The notes under the pieces: model-generated
What the model was told of the DNA's origin: nothing
The model's input: only the letters and a program-made list of their open reading frames with translations
Database searches by the model: none
Made by a program: the position numbers and the translations under genes
In this document: positions 27,456 to 37,861 of the stretch, one piece after another
Numbering within the stretch: position 1 is the stretch's first letter
How the letters are laid out: the number at the start of each line of letters is the position of its first letter
Assembly: GCF_002127965.1 (NCBI RefSeq)
Contig: NZ_CP018787.1
Location: forward strand, 2,108,001 to 2,172,000
DNA length: 64,000 bases
Origin: Oxalobacter formigenes
Lineage (GTDB): Bacteria > Pseudomonadota > Gammaproteobacteria > Burkholderiales > Burkholderiaceae_D
Reading direction: 5' to 3'

Positions 27456-28199
27456 CTAATCCGTTAATTGTTCACTGGTTTTTCCGAACCGTCGTTCTCT
27501 CGACTGGAAAGACGCGATTGCCTTTTCCAGTTCTTCATTGTCGAAATCGGGCCAGAAGGTTTCTGTAAAATATAACTCCGAATAGGCCAATTGCCAAAGA
27601 AGAAAATTTGAAATTCGTGTTTCACCGCCCGTGCGGATGAAAAGATCCGGTTCAGGAGCGTAGGAAAGGGCAAGATAAGACGACAAACGTTCTTCCGTCA
27701 TGTCTTTTACATCCAGCCCTTCCGAAGACATCCGTCTCGCTGCCTGCAAGATATCCCAGCGGCCGCCATAGTTGGCGCAAACCGTCAGCGTGAGTGTCGA
27801 ATTTTTCGACGTTTTTTCTTCTGCAACGGTTATAGCCTTCTGTAAAGGCACATCGAAACGGCTCAAGTCACCGACCACTTTGAGCCGGATATCGTTGTCG
27901 TGCAATTTATCGGTCTCTTTTTCAAGAGAAGAAAGAAACAGGTTCATCAGGAAACTGACTTCCTCGCCCGGTCTTTTCCAGTTTTCCGAGCTGAACGCAA
28001 AAACCGTCAGATAAGGGATATTGCGAACGATACATCCTTCAATTGTCCGCCTGATCGCTTCCACGCCTTTGACATGTCCGGCAACACGGGGCAAAAAACG
28101 TTTTTTCGCCCAGCGTCCGTTTCCATCCATCACAATAGCAATATGCTGCGGCATAAGATTCTTATCCGCAGCATATGTTGAAGTCTGATCGCTAACCAT
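27456..28199 (-). CDS. uppS: Undecaprenyl diphosphate synthase
   Basis: The 247-residue cis-prenyltransferase builds the C55 carrier lipid for peptidoglycan and surface glycans. [28 protein letters not shown] and the C-terminal [19 protein letters not shown] motif are complete. ATG at 28199 lacks a clear ribosome-binding site; ATG at 28154, just before [10 protein letters not shown], is an alternative start. It lies between frr and cdsA. Confidence 0.95.
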   Translation of the reverse strand: MVSDQTSTYAADKNLMPQHIAIVMDGNGRWAKKRFLPRVAGHVKGVEAIRRTIEGCIVRNIPYLTVFAFSSENWKRPGEEVSFLMNLFLSSLEKETDKLHDNDIRLKVVGDLSRFDVPLQKAITVAEEKTSKNSTLTLTVCANYGGRWDILQAARRMSSEGLDVKDMTEERLSSYLALSYAPEPDLFIRTGGETRISNFLLWQLAYSELYFTETFWPDFDNEELEKAIASFQSRERRFGKTSEQLTD

Positions 28200-28215
28200 A
28201 TCGGATACGGTCCGC

Positions 28216-28776
28216 TTATACTGTCATGACTTCTTTTTCCTTGTCGGCAAGCAGCTTGTCGATTTGCTGGACAAATTTGTCAGTCAGTTTCTGGATGTCG
28301 TCCTGTGAACGGCGTTCATCGTCTTCCGAGCACTCCTTGTCCTTGACCATTTTCTTCACGGCTTCATTGGCGTCACGGCGAATGTTCCTGACGGCAACCT
28401 TCGCGTCTTCACCTTCCGTCTTGACCAGCTTGACCATTTCCTTGCGGCGTTCTTCCGTCAACGCTGGTGTCGGAACGCGAATGATTTCACCCATCGTCGA
28501 AGGATTCAGGCCCAGATCGGAATCGCGAATGGCTTTTTCGATAGCGTTGACCATTTTCTTTTCCCACGGCTGGACAGAAATGGTACGTGCGTCCAGCAAG
28601 GTGATATTGGCAACCTGGCTGATCTTGGTTGGTGAACCGTAATAATCGACTTCTACATGATCGAGAATACCGGTATGAGCCCGGCCAGTCCGAACCTTGG
28701 CCAGATCGGCTTTCAGTGACTCGATCGATTTGTTCATTTTCTGTTCGGCACTTTTTTTCACATCGGCAATACTCAT
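28216..28776 (-). CDS. frr: Ribosome recycling factor
   Basis: The 186-residue protein splits post-termination ribosomes together with EF-G. The long three-helix bundle pattern ([52 protein letters not shown]) is clear and length is standard. AAGGAAG precedes the ATG. It sits after pyrH as in most proteobacteria. Confidence 0.97.
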   Translation of the reverse strand: MSIADVKKSAEQKMNKSIESLKADLAKVRTGRAHTGILDHVEVDYYGSPTKISQVANITLLDARTISVQPWEKKMVNAIEKAIRDSDLGLNPSTMGEIIRVPTPALTEERRKEMVKLVKTEGEDAKVAVRNIRRDANEAVKKMVKDKECSEDDERRSQDDIQKLTDKFVQQIDKLLADKEKEVMTV

Positions 28777-28834
28777 GACACTTCCTTATGCAAAATAAAC
28801 CTGACCGGAAAAAACCGGATTGTCAGTGTAAGGT

Positions 28835-29551
28835 TTAAAGGTGAACCAGCGTTCCCTCGTCTTCACCCAGAAGAACACGTTTTAAGGCACCGTGTTTCAG
28901 GATCGAGAATATTTTAATCGGTAATTTCTGATCGCGACAGAGGGCAAATGCAGCGGCATCCATGACTTCAAGATGCTTTTCAATCGCTTCGTCAAAAGTG
29001 ATGTGCGAATAACGGGAAGCCGACGCATCTTTCATCGGATCGGCGCTGTAGACGCCATCGACCTTGGTCGCTTTCAGAACGATTTCAGCACCCATTTCCG
29101 CGCCACGCAAGGCAGCAGCGGTATCGGTCGTGAAAAACGGATTGCCGGTACCTGCAGCGAAAACGACTACCTTGCCTTCTTCCAGATACTGGAGCGCTTT
29201 CGGCCGGACATAGGATTCGACAACCTGGTCGATACCGATGGCAGACATGACACGTGCCGTCAAACCGGCCTGCTCCATGGCATCGGCCAAAGCGAGGGAA
29301 TTGATGACCGTGGCCAGCATCCCCATATAATCGGCCGTCGCACGATCCATTCCCTTTGCGCCGGGAGCGACGCCCCGGAAAATATTGCCACCACCGATAA
29401 CGATAGCCATTTCAACGCCCAGCTTCGCCGCATCGACCACGTCTTCAACCATATGTTCGATAGAAGCACGATTGATGCCGAACTGGTCTTCGCCCATAAG
29501 AGCTTCACCTGACAACTTCAGAAGAACCCGCTTGTATACAGGAGTGGTCAT
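28835..29551 (-). CDS. pyrH: UMP kinase
   Basis: The 238-residue amino-acid-kinase-fold enzyme phosphorylates UMP to [26 protein letters not shown] and [19 protein letters not shown] are family motifs. AAGGA stands before ATG at 29551. A terminator separates it from tsf upstream, so it may be transcribed partly from its own promoter in the 97-base gap. Confidence 0.97.
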   Translation of the reverse strand: MTTPVYKRVLLKLSGEALMGEDQFGINRASIEHMVEDVVDAAKLGVEMAIVIGGGNIFRGVAPGAKGMDRATADYMGMLATVINSLALADAMEQAGLTARVMSAIGIDQVVESYVRPKALQYLEEGKVVVFAAGTGNPFFTTDTAAALRGAEMGAEIVLKATKVDGVYSADPMKDASASRYSHITFDEAIEKHLEVMDAAAFALCRDQKLPIKIFSILKHGALKRVLLGEDEGTLVHL

Positions 29552-29613
29552 GATTGCGATTCCTTAATTGACAACGTTAAGACATTGGAATGAACGAGAA
29601 GGACAGAACTTGC

Positions 29614-29638
29614 AAAAACGGGCCTTTCGGCCCGTTTT
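29614..29638 (-). terminator. Terminator after tsf
   Basis: AACGGGCC and GGCCCGTT form a tight stem with a TTTC (GAAA on the minus strand) tetraloop, followed on the minus strand by TTTTTG. It lies directly after the tsf stop and should separate rpsB-tsf from pyrH. Confidence 0.88.
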
Positions 29639-29648
29639 CAAATTGCCA

Positions 29649-30557
29649 TCAAGCTTTGGACGCTGCCATCTGGGCAGCCACTTCCTCAGCGAAGTTATCC
29701 ACTTTCTTCTCGATCCCTTCGCCCACAACATAAAGGGTAAAGGATTTCAAAGTGGTTTTCGCTTCTTTCAGCATTTGTTCAACAGACTGTTTGTCGTTTT
29801 TGACAAATGGCTGGTTCAGAAGGGAAACTTCTTTCAAAAATTTCTGTACCGAACCTTCAACACGACGCGCAACGATATCGGCTGGCTGTGCTTTTTTGCC
29901 TTCGGCAACGGCCTTGGCGGAATCTTCAGCCGCTTTCTGTGCGGCAACCGAACGTTCCCGTTCGATCAGTTCAGGAGAGACACCTTCCGAAGACAGGGCA
30001 ACCGGTTTCATTGCAGCGATATGCATGGCAACGTCTTTACCGACCTGTTCGTCAGGGCCTTCGTATTCGACAACAACACCGATGCGGGTTCCGTGCAGAT
30101 AGGTTGCGATTTTGGCGCTGCTTTCGTGACGGGCGAAACGGCGGATCGACATGTTTTCACCGATACGACCCACGAGCGCTGTGCGATATTCTTCAAGCGT
30201 CTTGCCATCGAAAGGCAAGGCGGACAAGGCAGCCACGTCTGCCGGATTGTTGTCATTGACCAGTTTTGCACAGCTGTTTGCCAGTGCAATGAAGTCATCA
30301 TTCTTGGTAACGAAGTCGGTTTCACAGTTGACTTCGATGATGGAAGCGGTGTTTCCATCGACGTGAATGGCGATAACGCCTTCAGCGGTAACGCGGGAAG
30401 ACGCTTTCGAAGCCTTGTTGCCCAGTTTGACGCGCAACAGGTCTTCCGCTTTCTGCAGATCACCGTCCGCTTCGGTTAACGCTTTTTTGCATTCCATCAT
30501 AGGAGCGTCCGTCTTGGCACGCAATTGACCTACCATGGCTGCTGTAATGACTGCCAT
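29649..30557 (-). CDS. tsf: Elongation factor Ts
   Basis: The 302-residue nucleotide exchange factor for EF-Tu has an N-terminal UBA-like domain, the signature [19 protein letters not shown], and the core [19 protein letters not shown] precedes the ATG. It is co-transcribed with rpsB, separated by 89 bases with an intergenic hairpin, and is followed by a terminator. Confidence 0.97.
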   Translation of the reverse strand: MAVITAAMVGQLRAKTDAPMMECKKALTEADGDLQKAEDLLRVKLGNKASKASSRVTAEGVIAIHVDGNTASIIEVNCETDFVTKNDDFIALANSCAKLVNDNNPADVAALSALPFDGKTLEEYRTALVGRIGENMSIRRFARHESSAKIATYLHGTRIGVVVEYEGPDEQVGKDVAMHIAAMKPVALSSEGVSPELIERERSVAAQKAAEDSAKAVAEGKKAQPADIVARRVEGSVQKFLKEVSLLNQPFVKNDKQSVEQMLKEAKTTLKSFTLYVVGEGIEKKVDNFAEEVAAQMAASKA

Positions 30558-30611
30558 ATTGTTCTCCTCTCAAGGGGAGCTACAGCTCCCGACTACCTGT
30601 TTCTTCAAACA

Positions 30612-30636
30612 GCCTGTTTCCGGACCGGAAACAGGC
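30612..30636 (-). promoter_or_regulatory. Hairpin between rpsB and tsf
   Basis: GCCTGTTTCC and GGAAACAGGC form a 10-bp stem with a five-base loop in the rpsB-tsf gap. No clear T-run follows on the minus strand, so it may act as a partial terminator or an RNA-processing site setting the S2:EF-Ts ratio. Confidence 0.55.
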
Positions 30637-30646
30637 CTGCAAACTT

Positions 30647-31387
30647 TTAGTTGCTTTCTGCGGCAACAGCTTCTTCGCCTTTGGCGGCTTCGAGAACGTC
30701 GTGCATTGCATTGGCACGGCCTTCGAGGATCGCGTCAGCTACGCCGCGAGCGTACAACTGGATGGCTTTGGACGAATCGTCGTTACCTGGAATAACGTAA
30801 GCCAGACCTTCAGGGGAATGGTTGGTATCGACAACGCCGATAACAGGGATACCCAGTTTGGCAGCTTCGGTGATAGCACCTTTGTGATAGCCGACGTCGA
30901 CAACGAAAATGGCGTCAGGCAAACCGTTCATGTCCTTGATGCCACCGATGGATTTCTGCAGTTTTTCAACTTCGCGCGAGAACATCAGGCCTTCTTTCTT
31001 GCTCATCTTTTCGACAGAGCCGTCTTCAATGGCAGCTTCCATGTCTTTCAGACGTTTGATGGAGGTCTTGATGGTCTTGAAGTTGGTCAGCATGCCGCCG
31101 AGCCAGCGCTGGTCGACGAAAGGCATACCGGCACGCTGTGCTTCGGCAGCGATGATGTCGCGAGCCTGTCTTTTGGTTCCAACCATCAGAATCGTACCGC
31201 GATTGGCAGCCAGCTGACGGATGTAGTTCATCGCGTCGTTGTACATTGCCAGGGTTTTTTCGAGATTGACGATATGGATTTTGTTGCGGTGACCAAAGAT
31301 GAAAGGAGCCATCTTCGGGTTCCAGAAACGGGTTTGGTGGCCGAAATGGACACCGGCTTCCAGCATTTCACGCATGGTTACGGACAT
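30647..31387 (-). CDS. rpsB: 30S ribosomal protein S2
   Basis: The 246-residue protein has [22 protein letters not shown] at the start and [19 protein letters not shown] later, the S2 signatures. It binds the 30S body with help from S1. CTGGAG precedes the ATG. A 269-base leader lies upstream toward the divergent nnr gene and could hold autoregulatory structure, as S2 is known to repress its own operon. Confidence 0.97.
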   Translation of the reverse strand: MSVTMREMLEAGVHFGHQTRFWNPKMAPFIFGHRNKIHIVNLEKTLAMYNDAMNYIRQLAANRGTILMVGTKRQARDIIAAEAQRAGMPFVDQRWLGGMLTNFKTIKTSIKRLKDMEAAIEDGSVEKMSKKEGLMFSREVEKLQKSIGGIKDMNGLPDAIFVVDVGYHKGAITEAAKLGIPVIGVVDTNHSPEGLAYVIPGNDDSSKAIQLYARGVADAILEGRANAMHDVLEAAKGEEAVAAESN

Positions 31388-31656
31388 AATAATCTCCAGG
31401 GTTAGGTCTTGAATTCGCCCAAGAACTCTTGATGAGCACCCTTTCAGGTCGAATTCGCGATTTTTGCTATAAAAAATAAAACAACTTCTTGAAAAATTTC
31501 AAGAGTTCATCATTGTACTGTAAAAACCATTTTGCTTAAAGGGATTAACCGATAAAAATAGCGGCAAACATACAAATTCTTTTTTTTATTCCCGTAACTG
31601 TTAGAGTAATACCTTACGTTCCGTTACCTTCAACTCATTTCTCGGATTGAACCACA

Positions 31657-33177
31657 ATGAACGCACTTTACTCCATCGACGCCATCCGGACTATCGAACG
31701 CTCTGCTCTCGCCGATCTGCCCAAGGGAACGCTCATGCAGCGTGCAGGCAGTGAAGCCGCCAGTCTTGCCATGCACATGCTGGCGAAATCCGCCGATACA
31801 AAAAAAGAAGTCCTCGTTCTCGCCGGTCCGGGCAACAACGGTGGTGACGCCCTGGAAATGGCGACCATTCTGGCAAACGATGGCGTGGCCGTCTCCGTTT
31901 TACTGGTGGCAAACCGGAAAAAACAGTCCGAAGAAGCCATTCTCGCCAGAAAAAAAGCCGTCAAGAGCCCTGTGCACTGGGAAGACGCCCTTTCGCTCAA
32001 AACGACACTGGAGAGTATCCGTTCAAAAAAATGGGCGCTCGTTGTCGATGGCATGTTCGGCATCGGACTGAAAGAAGCCCTGACAGGCAACCGGCAAAAA
32101 CTGGTCGAAATCGTCAATACATTCAAATGTCCGATACTGGCCCTTGACGTTCCCAGCGGCCTGAACGCAAATACGGGCAACATCGTCGGAAAAGAAGAAA
32201 TTGCCGTTCACGCGACCGATACGATTACGTTCATCGCCGACAAACCGGGACTCCATACCCGAAAAGGGCGCGACTGCGCCGGAAGAGTCCATGTGGTCAC
32301 GCTGGATGTCGACAGGAAATATTTTCCCGAAACCCGGTGCTGGCTGAATTCACCGGATCTGTTTGAATCCTGTCTGAAACCGCGCCCGGAAGATTCGCAC
32401 AAAGGCAGTTATGGCCGCATCGCCATTGTCGGAGGGACACAAGGCATGAGCGGCGCGCCGGTACTCGCCGCAAAGGCAGCTCTCTTTTCCGGTGCCGGAT
32501 TGTGTTATGCCATTTACCTGAAAAACCCGCCAGCCTACGACCCGGTTTCTCCTGAAATCATGTTTCGTGCTGCACACCAGTTCGATTTTGCCACCGACGT
32601 CATCGTGACCGGGCCCGGATTGGGCAAATCCGGCGCCGCCAGGGATATCGTGATCAAAACGATTGAAGCCCATACGCCAATCGTTCTGGACGCCGATGCC
32701 CTGAACATTCTTTCAGAAAACGGGGCGATCGCCCAAATGCTTTCAGAAAGAGATTCCCCGACGATCATCACGCCGCACCCGCTGGAAGCTGCAAGACTTT
32801 TGAAAACCACCAGTGACGTCATTCAGGCCAACCGGCTCGAAGCTGCCAGAGAACTGGCCCGGCGATTCAAGGCTGTCGCCGTTCTCAAGGGATCGGGAAC
32901 CGTCATCGCCTCACCGGACGGCAAAACGGTCATCAACCCGACCGGCAACCCGGCACTGGCAACAGCAGGAACAGGGGACGTTCTTTCCGGAATTACCGGT
33001 GCACTGATCGCGCAGGGCTGGCCTGCATGGGAAGCCACCCTCGCTGCCGTCTGGCTGCATGGCAAGGCCGCCGATACACTGGCTCTTCGCCGTCACGGAC
33101 CAATTGGAACGGTGGCAGGTGAACTGGCTCCTGAAGTCCGCTTGCAACTGAATCTTCTGGTTAAGCGAAAGACTTAA
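31657..33177 (+). CDS. nnr: Bifunctional NAD(P)H-hydrate epimerase/dehydratase
   Basis: The 506-residue protein repairs damaged NAD(P)H. An N-terminal YjeF epimerase domain (LAGPGNNGGDALEMA, VVDGMFGIGL, LALDVPSGLNANTG; about 1-210) is fused to a C-terminal ADP-dependent dehydratase domain of ribokinase fold (TGPGLGKSGAA, TPHPLEAARLL, AVLKGSGTVIASP, ATAGTGDVLSGITG with the catalytic Asp). It stands alone, divergent from rpsB, and ends at a bidirectional terminator shared with lon. Confidence 0.96.
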   Translation: MNALYSIDAIRTIERSALADLPKGTLMQRAGSEAASLAMHMLAKSADTKKEVLVLAGPGNNGGDALEMATILANDGVAVSVLLVANRKKQSEEAILARKKAVKSPVHWEDALSLKTTLESIRSKKWALVVDGMFGIGLKEALTGNRQKLVEIVNTFKCPILALDVPSGLNANTGNIVGKEEIAVHATDTITFIADKPGLHTRKGRDCAGRVHVVTLDVDRKYFPETRCWLNSPDLFESCLKPRPEDSHKGSYGRIAIVGGTQGMSGAPVLAAKAALFSGAGLCYAIYLKNPPAYDPVSPEIMFRAAHQFDFATDVIVTGPGLGKSGAARDIVIKTIEAHTPIVLDADALNILSENGAIAQMLSERDSPTIITPHPLEAARLLKTTSDVIQANRLEAARELARRFKAVAVLKGSGTVIASPDGKTVINPTGNPALATAGTGDVLSGITGALIAQGWPAWEATLAAVWLHGKAADTLALRRHGPIGTVAGELAPEVRLQLNLLVKRKT

Positions 33178-33205
33178 AAAAAGCCCCGGATATCCGGGGC
33201 TTTTT
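33176..33205. terminator. Bidirectional terminator nnr / lon
   Basis: AAAAAAAGCCCCGG and CCGGGGCTTTTT form a hairpin with a four-base loop. A- and T-tracts on either side suit termination of both convergent genes. Confidence 0.92.
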
Positions 33206-33224
33206 CAATGAATCATAAAACCGG

Positions 33225-35636
33225 TCAATGCGTCATGAGGTTGCCGCCACTGGCATTTTCAGCCGGTTCAGCCGCTACGGCGATGGCTGCCGCCTCTTCC
33301 GTAATCGGTTCGGGCTGGCTTTCCAGAGCGATTTCCCAAACCTTGTCGATCCAGCGAACCGGAATGATTTCCAGCTTGTTTTTGACGTTGTCCGGGATTT
33401 CAATCAGATCCTTCACGTTTTCCTGTGGAATGATGACCTGTTTAATCCCCCCGCGCAAAGCCGCAAGCAGTTTCTCTTTCAGGCCACCGATCGGCAGGAC
33501 TTCCCCGCGCAGGGTGATTTCACCCGTCATGGCGACATCTGCCCGAACCGGAATGCCACTGAATACGGAAACCAGTGCCGTCGCCATCGAAATACCGGCT
33601 GACGGGCCGTCTTTAGGAGTCGCGCCTTCAGGCAAGTGGATATGGATGTCTTTCTTCTCGAAAGCCTCATTCTTGATACCCAGCTTGTTGGCACGGCTGC
33701 GAACAACCGTTCTGGCCGCTTCGATGGATTCCTTCATCACGTCGCCCAAAGTACCGGTACGGATGATCTGGCCCTTGCCCGGAACGGCAACCGCTTCGAC
33801 TGTCAGCAATTCACCGCCGACTTCCGTCCATGCCAGTCCGGACACTTCACCGATCTGGTTTTCCTTTTCTGCGACACCATAATCGAACTGGCGAACACCC
33901 AGGAATTTATCGATATTCTTCGGCGTGACGACAATTTTGCGATTCTGTTTTTTCAACAGGAGCATCTTGACGACCTTGCGGCAAATCTTGGAGATTTCGC
34001 GTTCCAGCGCCCGGACACCGGCTTCCCGTGTGTAATAACGAATGATATCCCTGATGGCGCCCTCGGTAATTGAAATTTCCGTTTCCTTCAGGCCATTTCC
34101 CCTGATCTGTTTCGGCAACAGATAACGCTGTGCAATGCTCGTTTTTTCGTCTTCCGTATAACCGGAAAGGCGAATCACTTCCATTCTGTCGAGCAGGGCA
34201 GGAGGAATATTGTAGGAATTGGATGTCGCAATGAACATCACATCCGACAAATCGAAATCCACTTCGACATAATGGTCGGAGAACGTATGGTTCTGTTCCG
34301 GGTCCAATACTTCCAGAAGAGCCGCTGCCGGATCGCCGCGGAAATCCGCGCCGATCTTGTCCACTTCATCCAGAAGGAAAAGCGGATTGCGGACACCGGC
34401 CTTGACCAGACTTTGCAAAATCTTGCCCGGCATCGCACCGATATAGGTACGGCGATGACCGCGGATTTCAGCTTCATCACGCACGCCACCCAGCGCCATG
34501 CGGACATATTTCCGGTTCGTTGCACGTGCGATAGATTGACCAAGAGAGGTCTTGCCAACTCCCGGAGGGCCGACGAAACACAGAATCGGCGCCTTGACCT
34601 TGTCGACCCGCTGCTGGACGGCAAGATATTCAAGGATGCGTTCCTTGACCCTGTCCAGACCATAGTGATCGTCTTCCAGTACCTTTTCGGCATTGGCAAG
34701 ATCGTTGTTCACCTTGGATTTTTTTCTCCATGGCAGGGAAACGAGCGTTTCGATGTAATTGCGCACCACAGTCGCTTCCGCCGACATCGGCGACATGACT
34801 TTCAGTTTTTTGAGTTCGGAGAGAGCCTTGTCACGGGCTTCTTTCGGCATCTTGGCCAGTCTGATTTTCTTTTCAAGATCTTCAAAATCAGTCCCTTCCT
34901 CGCCTTCGCCCAATTCGCGCTGGATCGCCTTGACCTGTTCATTCAGGTAGTATTCACGCTGCGATTTTTCCATCTGGCGTTTGACGCGGCCACGGATGCG
35001 CTTCTCGACCTGCATGATGTCAAGCTCGCTTTCAAGCCTTTCCAGCAAATATTCCAGACGCCGTTCGACATTGACCATTTCCAGAACAACCTGCTTCTGT
35101 TCCAGTTTCAATGGCAAATGCGCGGCTATCGTATCGGCGAAGCGGCCCGGATCGTCGATCGTCGAGAGAGACCCGACCACTTCATGAGGAATCTTCTTGT
35201 TCAGTTTGACGTACTGTTCGAACTGCTGGACGATCGCGCGCCGCATGGCTTCGATTTCAGGTTCGTTTTCCCCCGTGGATTCGACAGGCGATACATCGGC
35301 AACCAGATGCTGTTCTTCCGACTCGACATGATCGACCCGTGCACGACCAACGCCTTCGACCAGAACCTTCACGGTTCCATCGGGGAGCTTCAGCATTTGC
35401 AATACGGTTGCAACGCACCCTATTTCATAAATATCTTCTGCAGACGGTTCATCCTTTGCCGCTGTTTTCTGGGCAGCCAGCATGATGGTTTTTTCATTTT
35501 CCATTGCCGTTTCAAGCGCATGAATCGACTTGGGACGCCCGACGAACAGGGGAATGACCATATGCGGAAAGACAACCACATCCCGTAATGGAAGCAATGG
35601 CAATCTAGACGGCTTTATATCAGTTGAAGTCATCAT
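33225..35636 (-). CDS. lon: ATP-dependent protease Lon
   Basis: The 803-residue protease has an N-terminal substrate domain (LPLLPLRDVVVFPHMVIPLFVG), an AAA+ module with GPPGVGKTSLGQ near residue 355 and FLLDEVDKIG, and a C-terminal Ser-Lys protease domain with PKDGPSAGIS near residue 677. It degrades misfolded and regulatory proteins. ATG at 35636 has AAGG upstream; the longer frame from 35693 was rejected. The C-terminus carries an Ala/Glu-rich extension (EEAAAIAVAAEPAENA). It is last in the tig-clpP-clpX-lon block. Confidence 0.97.
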   Translation of the reverse strand: MMTSTDIKPSRLPLLPLRDVVVFPHMVIPLFVGRPKSIHALETAMENEKTIMLAAQKTAAKDEPSAEDIYEIGCVATVLQMLKLPDGTVKVLVEGVGRARVDHVESEEQHLVADVSPVESTGENEPEIEAMRRAIVQQFEQYVKLNKKIPHEVVGSLSTIDDPGRFADTIAAHLPLKLEQKQVVLEMVNVERRLEYLLERLESELDIMQVEKRIRGRVKRQMEKSQREYYLNEQVKAIQRELGEGEEGTDFEDLEKKIRLAKMPKEARDKALSELKKLKVMSPMSAEATVVRNYIETLVSLPWRKKSKVNNDLANAEKVLEDDHYGLDRVKERILEYLAVQQRVDKVKAPILCFVGPPGVGKTSLGQSIARATNRKYVRMALGGVRDEAEIRGHRRTYIGAMPGKILQSLVKAGVRNPLFLLDEVDKIGADFRGDPAAALLEVLDPEQNHTFSDHYVEVDFDLSDVMFIATSNSYNIPPALLDRMEVIRLSGYTEDEKTSIAQRYLLPKQIRGNGLKETEISITEGAIRDIIRYYTREAGVRALEREISKICRKVVKMLLLKKQNRKIVVTPKNIDKFLGVRQFDYGVAEKENQIGEVSGLAWTEVGGELLTVEAVAVPGKGQIIRTGTLGDVMKESIEAARTVVRSRANKLGIKNEAFEKKDIHIHLPEGATPKDGPSAGISMATALVSVFSGIPVRADVAMTGEITLRGEVLPIGGLKEKLLAALRGGIKQVIIPQENVKDLIEIPDNVKNKLEIIPVRWIDKVWEIALESQPEPITEEAAAIAVAAEPAENASGGNLMTH

Positions 35637-35723
35637 GAGAAACCTTAAATAATAAGCATAAGGATAATTTTGGCCCGATCCCTGAAAAAACAAGACCTGA
35701 CGTGAAAATTATCCAAGACTTTC

Positions 35724-35742
35724 GGCAGGCTGGCAGCCTGCC
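35724..35742. repeat. Strong short-loop hairpin between clpX and lon
   Basis: GGCAGGCT and AGCCTGCC flank a three-base loop. No T-tract follows on either strand, so it is not a clear terminator. It lies in the 152-base region that should contain the lon promoter. Confidence 0.55.
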
Positions 35743-35788
35743 TTGAAAATGGAAAAATGACCGGCAATCAAATGCGCAAAAAACAAAT

Positions 35789-37060
35789 TCAGCTTTGTCC
35801 GGCTACTTTTTGTTTATCCTGATAAATCAGTAAAGGTTTCGAATCTTTCGTCACCGTATTTTCATCGATGACGACCTTGGTGACATTTTGCTCTGTCGGC
35901 AAGTTGTACATCACATCAAGCAATAAATTCTCCATTATGGAACGAAGGCCCCGGGCACCGGTTTTGCGTTCCAGCGCTTTTCGGGCAATCGCACGAAGAG
36001 CTTCAGGACGAATCTCCAGTTCAGCGCCTTCCATTTGCAACAACTTCGTGTACTGCTTGACCAAAGCGTTTTTGGGTTTTTCAAGAATATCAACAAGCGC
36101 TTCTTCTGTCAGCTCGTGCAATACGGCCACGACAGGAAGACGACCGATCAATTCGGGAATCAGGCCGAATTTGATCAGATCTTCCGGTTCGACGTCGGCA
36201 AGTTTCTCGCTTTCGACAATGTCCGTAGGACTTTTCACGCGCGCGGAAAATCCGATGCCGCCCTTCTCGGAACGATTCGAAATGATCTTCGTCAAACCAT
36301 CGAATGCCCCACCGCAAATAAACATGATATTGGTGGTATCCACGGAAATGAAATCCTGATTCGGGTGTTTGCGACCACCTTGCGGAGGAACCGATGCCAT
36401 GGTTCCCTCGATCATTTTCAACAGGGCCTGCTGAACCCCTTCACCCGACACGTCACGGGTGATGGAAGGATTATCGGACTTTCTTGAAATCTTATCAATT
36501 TCATCAATGTAAACAATGCCTCTTTGCGCTTTTTCGACATCATATTCGCAGCCCTGAAGCAGTTTCTGGATGATGTTTTCGACGTCTTCGCCCACATAAC
36601 CGGCTTCGGTCAGAGTGGTTGCATCGGCAATGACGAAAGGTACGTTCAACATTCTGGCCAGAGTCTGTGCCAAAAGCGTCTTGCCGGAACCTGTCGGGCC
36701 GACCAGAAGGATATTGCTTTTCGACAGTTCGACGTCGTCATTCTTGCCGCCATAGAATTTCAGGCGCTTGTAATGATTGTAAACCGCGACGGAAAGAATT
36801 TTCTTCGCCTGTTCCTGACCGATAACGTACTGGTCCAGCAGATTGCAGATTTCTTTTGGCGTCGGCAGTTCGGAACCGTTTTCCTGACCGAATTCAGGGC
36901 TTAACAGTTCATCCCGGATAATGTCGTTACATAAATCGATACACTCGTCACAAATGTATACGGATGGACCGGCAATCAGCTTTTTGACTTCATTCTGGCT
37001 TTTTCCGCAGAACGAGCAATAAAGCATTTTTTCAGGTGCTGGTGTTTTGTTTTCTGACAT
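35789..37060 (-). CDS. clpX: ClpX, ATP-dependent unfoldase of ClpXP
   Basis: The 423-residue AAA+ protein has an N-terminal zinc-binding domain ([14 protein letters not shown] ... YICDEC), Walker [13 protein letters not shown] near residue 118, Walker [11 protein letters not shown], and the IGF-type loop that docks on ClpP ([10 protein letters not shown]). It unfolds tagged substrates for ClpP. It follows clpP by 134 bases, in which a terminator stands. Confidence 0.97.
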   Translation of the reverse strand: MSENKTPAPEKMLYCSFCGKSQNEVKKLIAGPSVYICDECIDLCNDIIRDELLSPEFGQENGSELPTPKEICNLLDQYVIGQEQAKKILSVAVYNHYKRLKFYGGKNDDVELSKSNILLVGPTGSGKTLLAQTLARMLNVPFVIADATTLTEAGYVGEDVENIIQKLLQGCEYDVEKAQRGIVYIDEIDKISRKSDNPSITRDVSGEGVQQALLKMIEGTMASVPPQGGRKHPNQDFISVDTTNIMFICGGAFDGLTKIISNRSEKGGIGFSARVKSPTDIVESEKLADVEPEDLIKFGLIPELIGRLPVVAVLHELTEEALVDILEKPKNALVKQYTKLLQMEGAELEIRPEALRAIARKALERKTGARGLRSIMENLLLDVMYNLPTEQNVTKVVIDENTVTKDSKPLLIYQDKQKVAGQS

Positions 37061-37140
37061 GAGTAGAGGGTCAAGTTTTTGGATTCGATATGAGAATTAT
37101 GAAGATACCATAAACCCGGTTTTCTGGCAGCGGACATCGA

Positions 37141-37174
37141 AAAAAACGCCCGAACGTAAGATGTTCGGGCTTTT
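37141..37174 (-). terminator. Terminator between clpP and clpX
   Basis: GCCCGAAC and GTTCGGGC form an 8-bp stem with a seven-base loop. On the minus strand the stem is followed by a G and then TTTTTT (37146-37141). It lies 21 bases after the clpP stop. Confidence 0.85.
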
Positions 37175-37194
37175 GCATAATGATCGAGGCGCCT

Positions 37195-37818
37195 TTACAT
37201 ACGTTTGGACAGGACATCGTCGATAAGGCCATAATCCTTTGCCTCATTTGCCGACATGAAATTATCCCTTTCCGTATCGCGAGCGACCTGTTCGATACTC
37301 TTGCCGGTATTGTCGGCGAGAATACCGTTCAGCCTTTCACGCAGGTAAAGGATTTCACGCGCATGGATTTCAATATCCGTTGCCTGCCCCTGCGCGCCGC
37401 CTGATGGCTGGTGAATCATGATGCGCGAATTGGGCAGTGAAAAACGCTTGCCCTTTTCGCCAGCCGCCAGAAGAAACGCGCCCATCGAAGCCGCCAGCCC
37501 CGTACACAGGGTCGAAACCTGCGGCTTGATGAATTGCATCGTATCGTAAATCGCCATTCCGGCCGAAACGGAGCCGCCCGGCGAGTTGATATACAGCGAA
37601 ATGTCTTTGTCCGGATTTTCGCTTTCCAGAAACAGGAGCTGCGCAACGATCAGATTGGCATTCTGATCCATGACCGGACCGACCAGAAAGACAATCCTTT
37701 CTTTCAGGAGACGGGAATAAATATCATAAGCCCGTTCCCCGCGGCCACTCTGTTCGATCACCATGGGGATCATGCCCAGCATCCGGGTGTCCAGTGCAGA
37801 ATCACGAAACTGTGTCAT
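37195..37818 (-). CDS. clpP: ClpP, proteolytic subunit of ClpXP
   Basis: The 207-residue serine protease forms the two-ring chamber of ClpXP. The catalytic Ser is in [14 protein letters not shown], His in [15 protein letters not shown], and the Asp lies near [20 protein letters not shown] at 37818 has AGGAC six bases upstream; a start five codons earlier is less likely. It follows tig by 43 bases. Confidence 0.97.
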   Translation of the reverse strand: MTQFRDSALDTRMLGMIPMVIEQSGRGERAYDIYSRLLKERIVFLVGPVMDQNANLIVAQLLFLESENPDKDISLYINSPGGSVSAGMAIYDTMQFIKPQVSTLCTGLAASMGAFLLAAGEKGKRFSLPNSRIMIHQPSGGAQGQATDIEIHAREILYLRERLNGILADNTGKSIEQVARDTERDNFMSANEAKDYGLIDDVLSKRM

Positions 37819-37861
37819 TTGTCGTCCTGTCAAAATGGTGAAAATCCGGAGATTTTCTTGA

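Noticed and set aside
34272-35588. 438-codon plus-strand frame opposite lon
   Set aside because: Antisense to Lon, whose motifs are complete. The translation is Phe/Gln/His-rich in the manner of reversed coding sequence.
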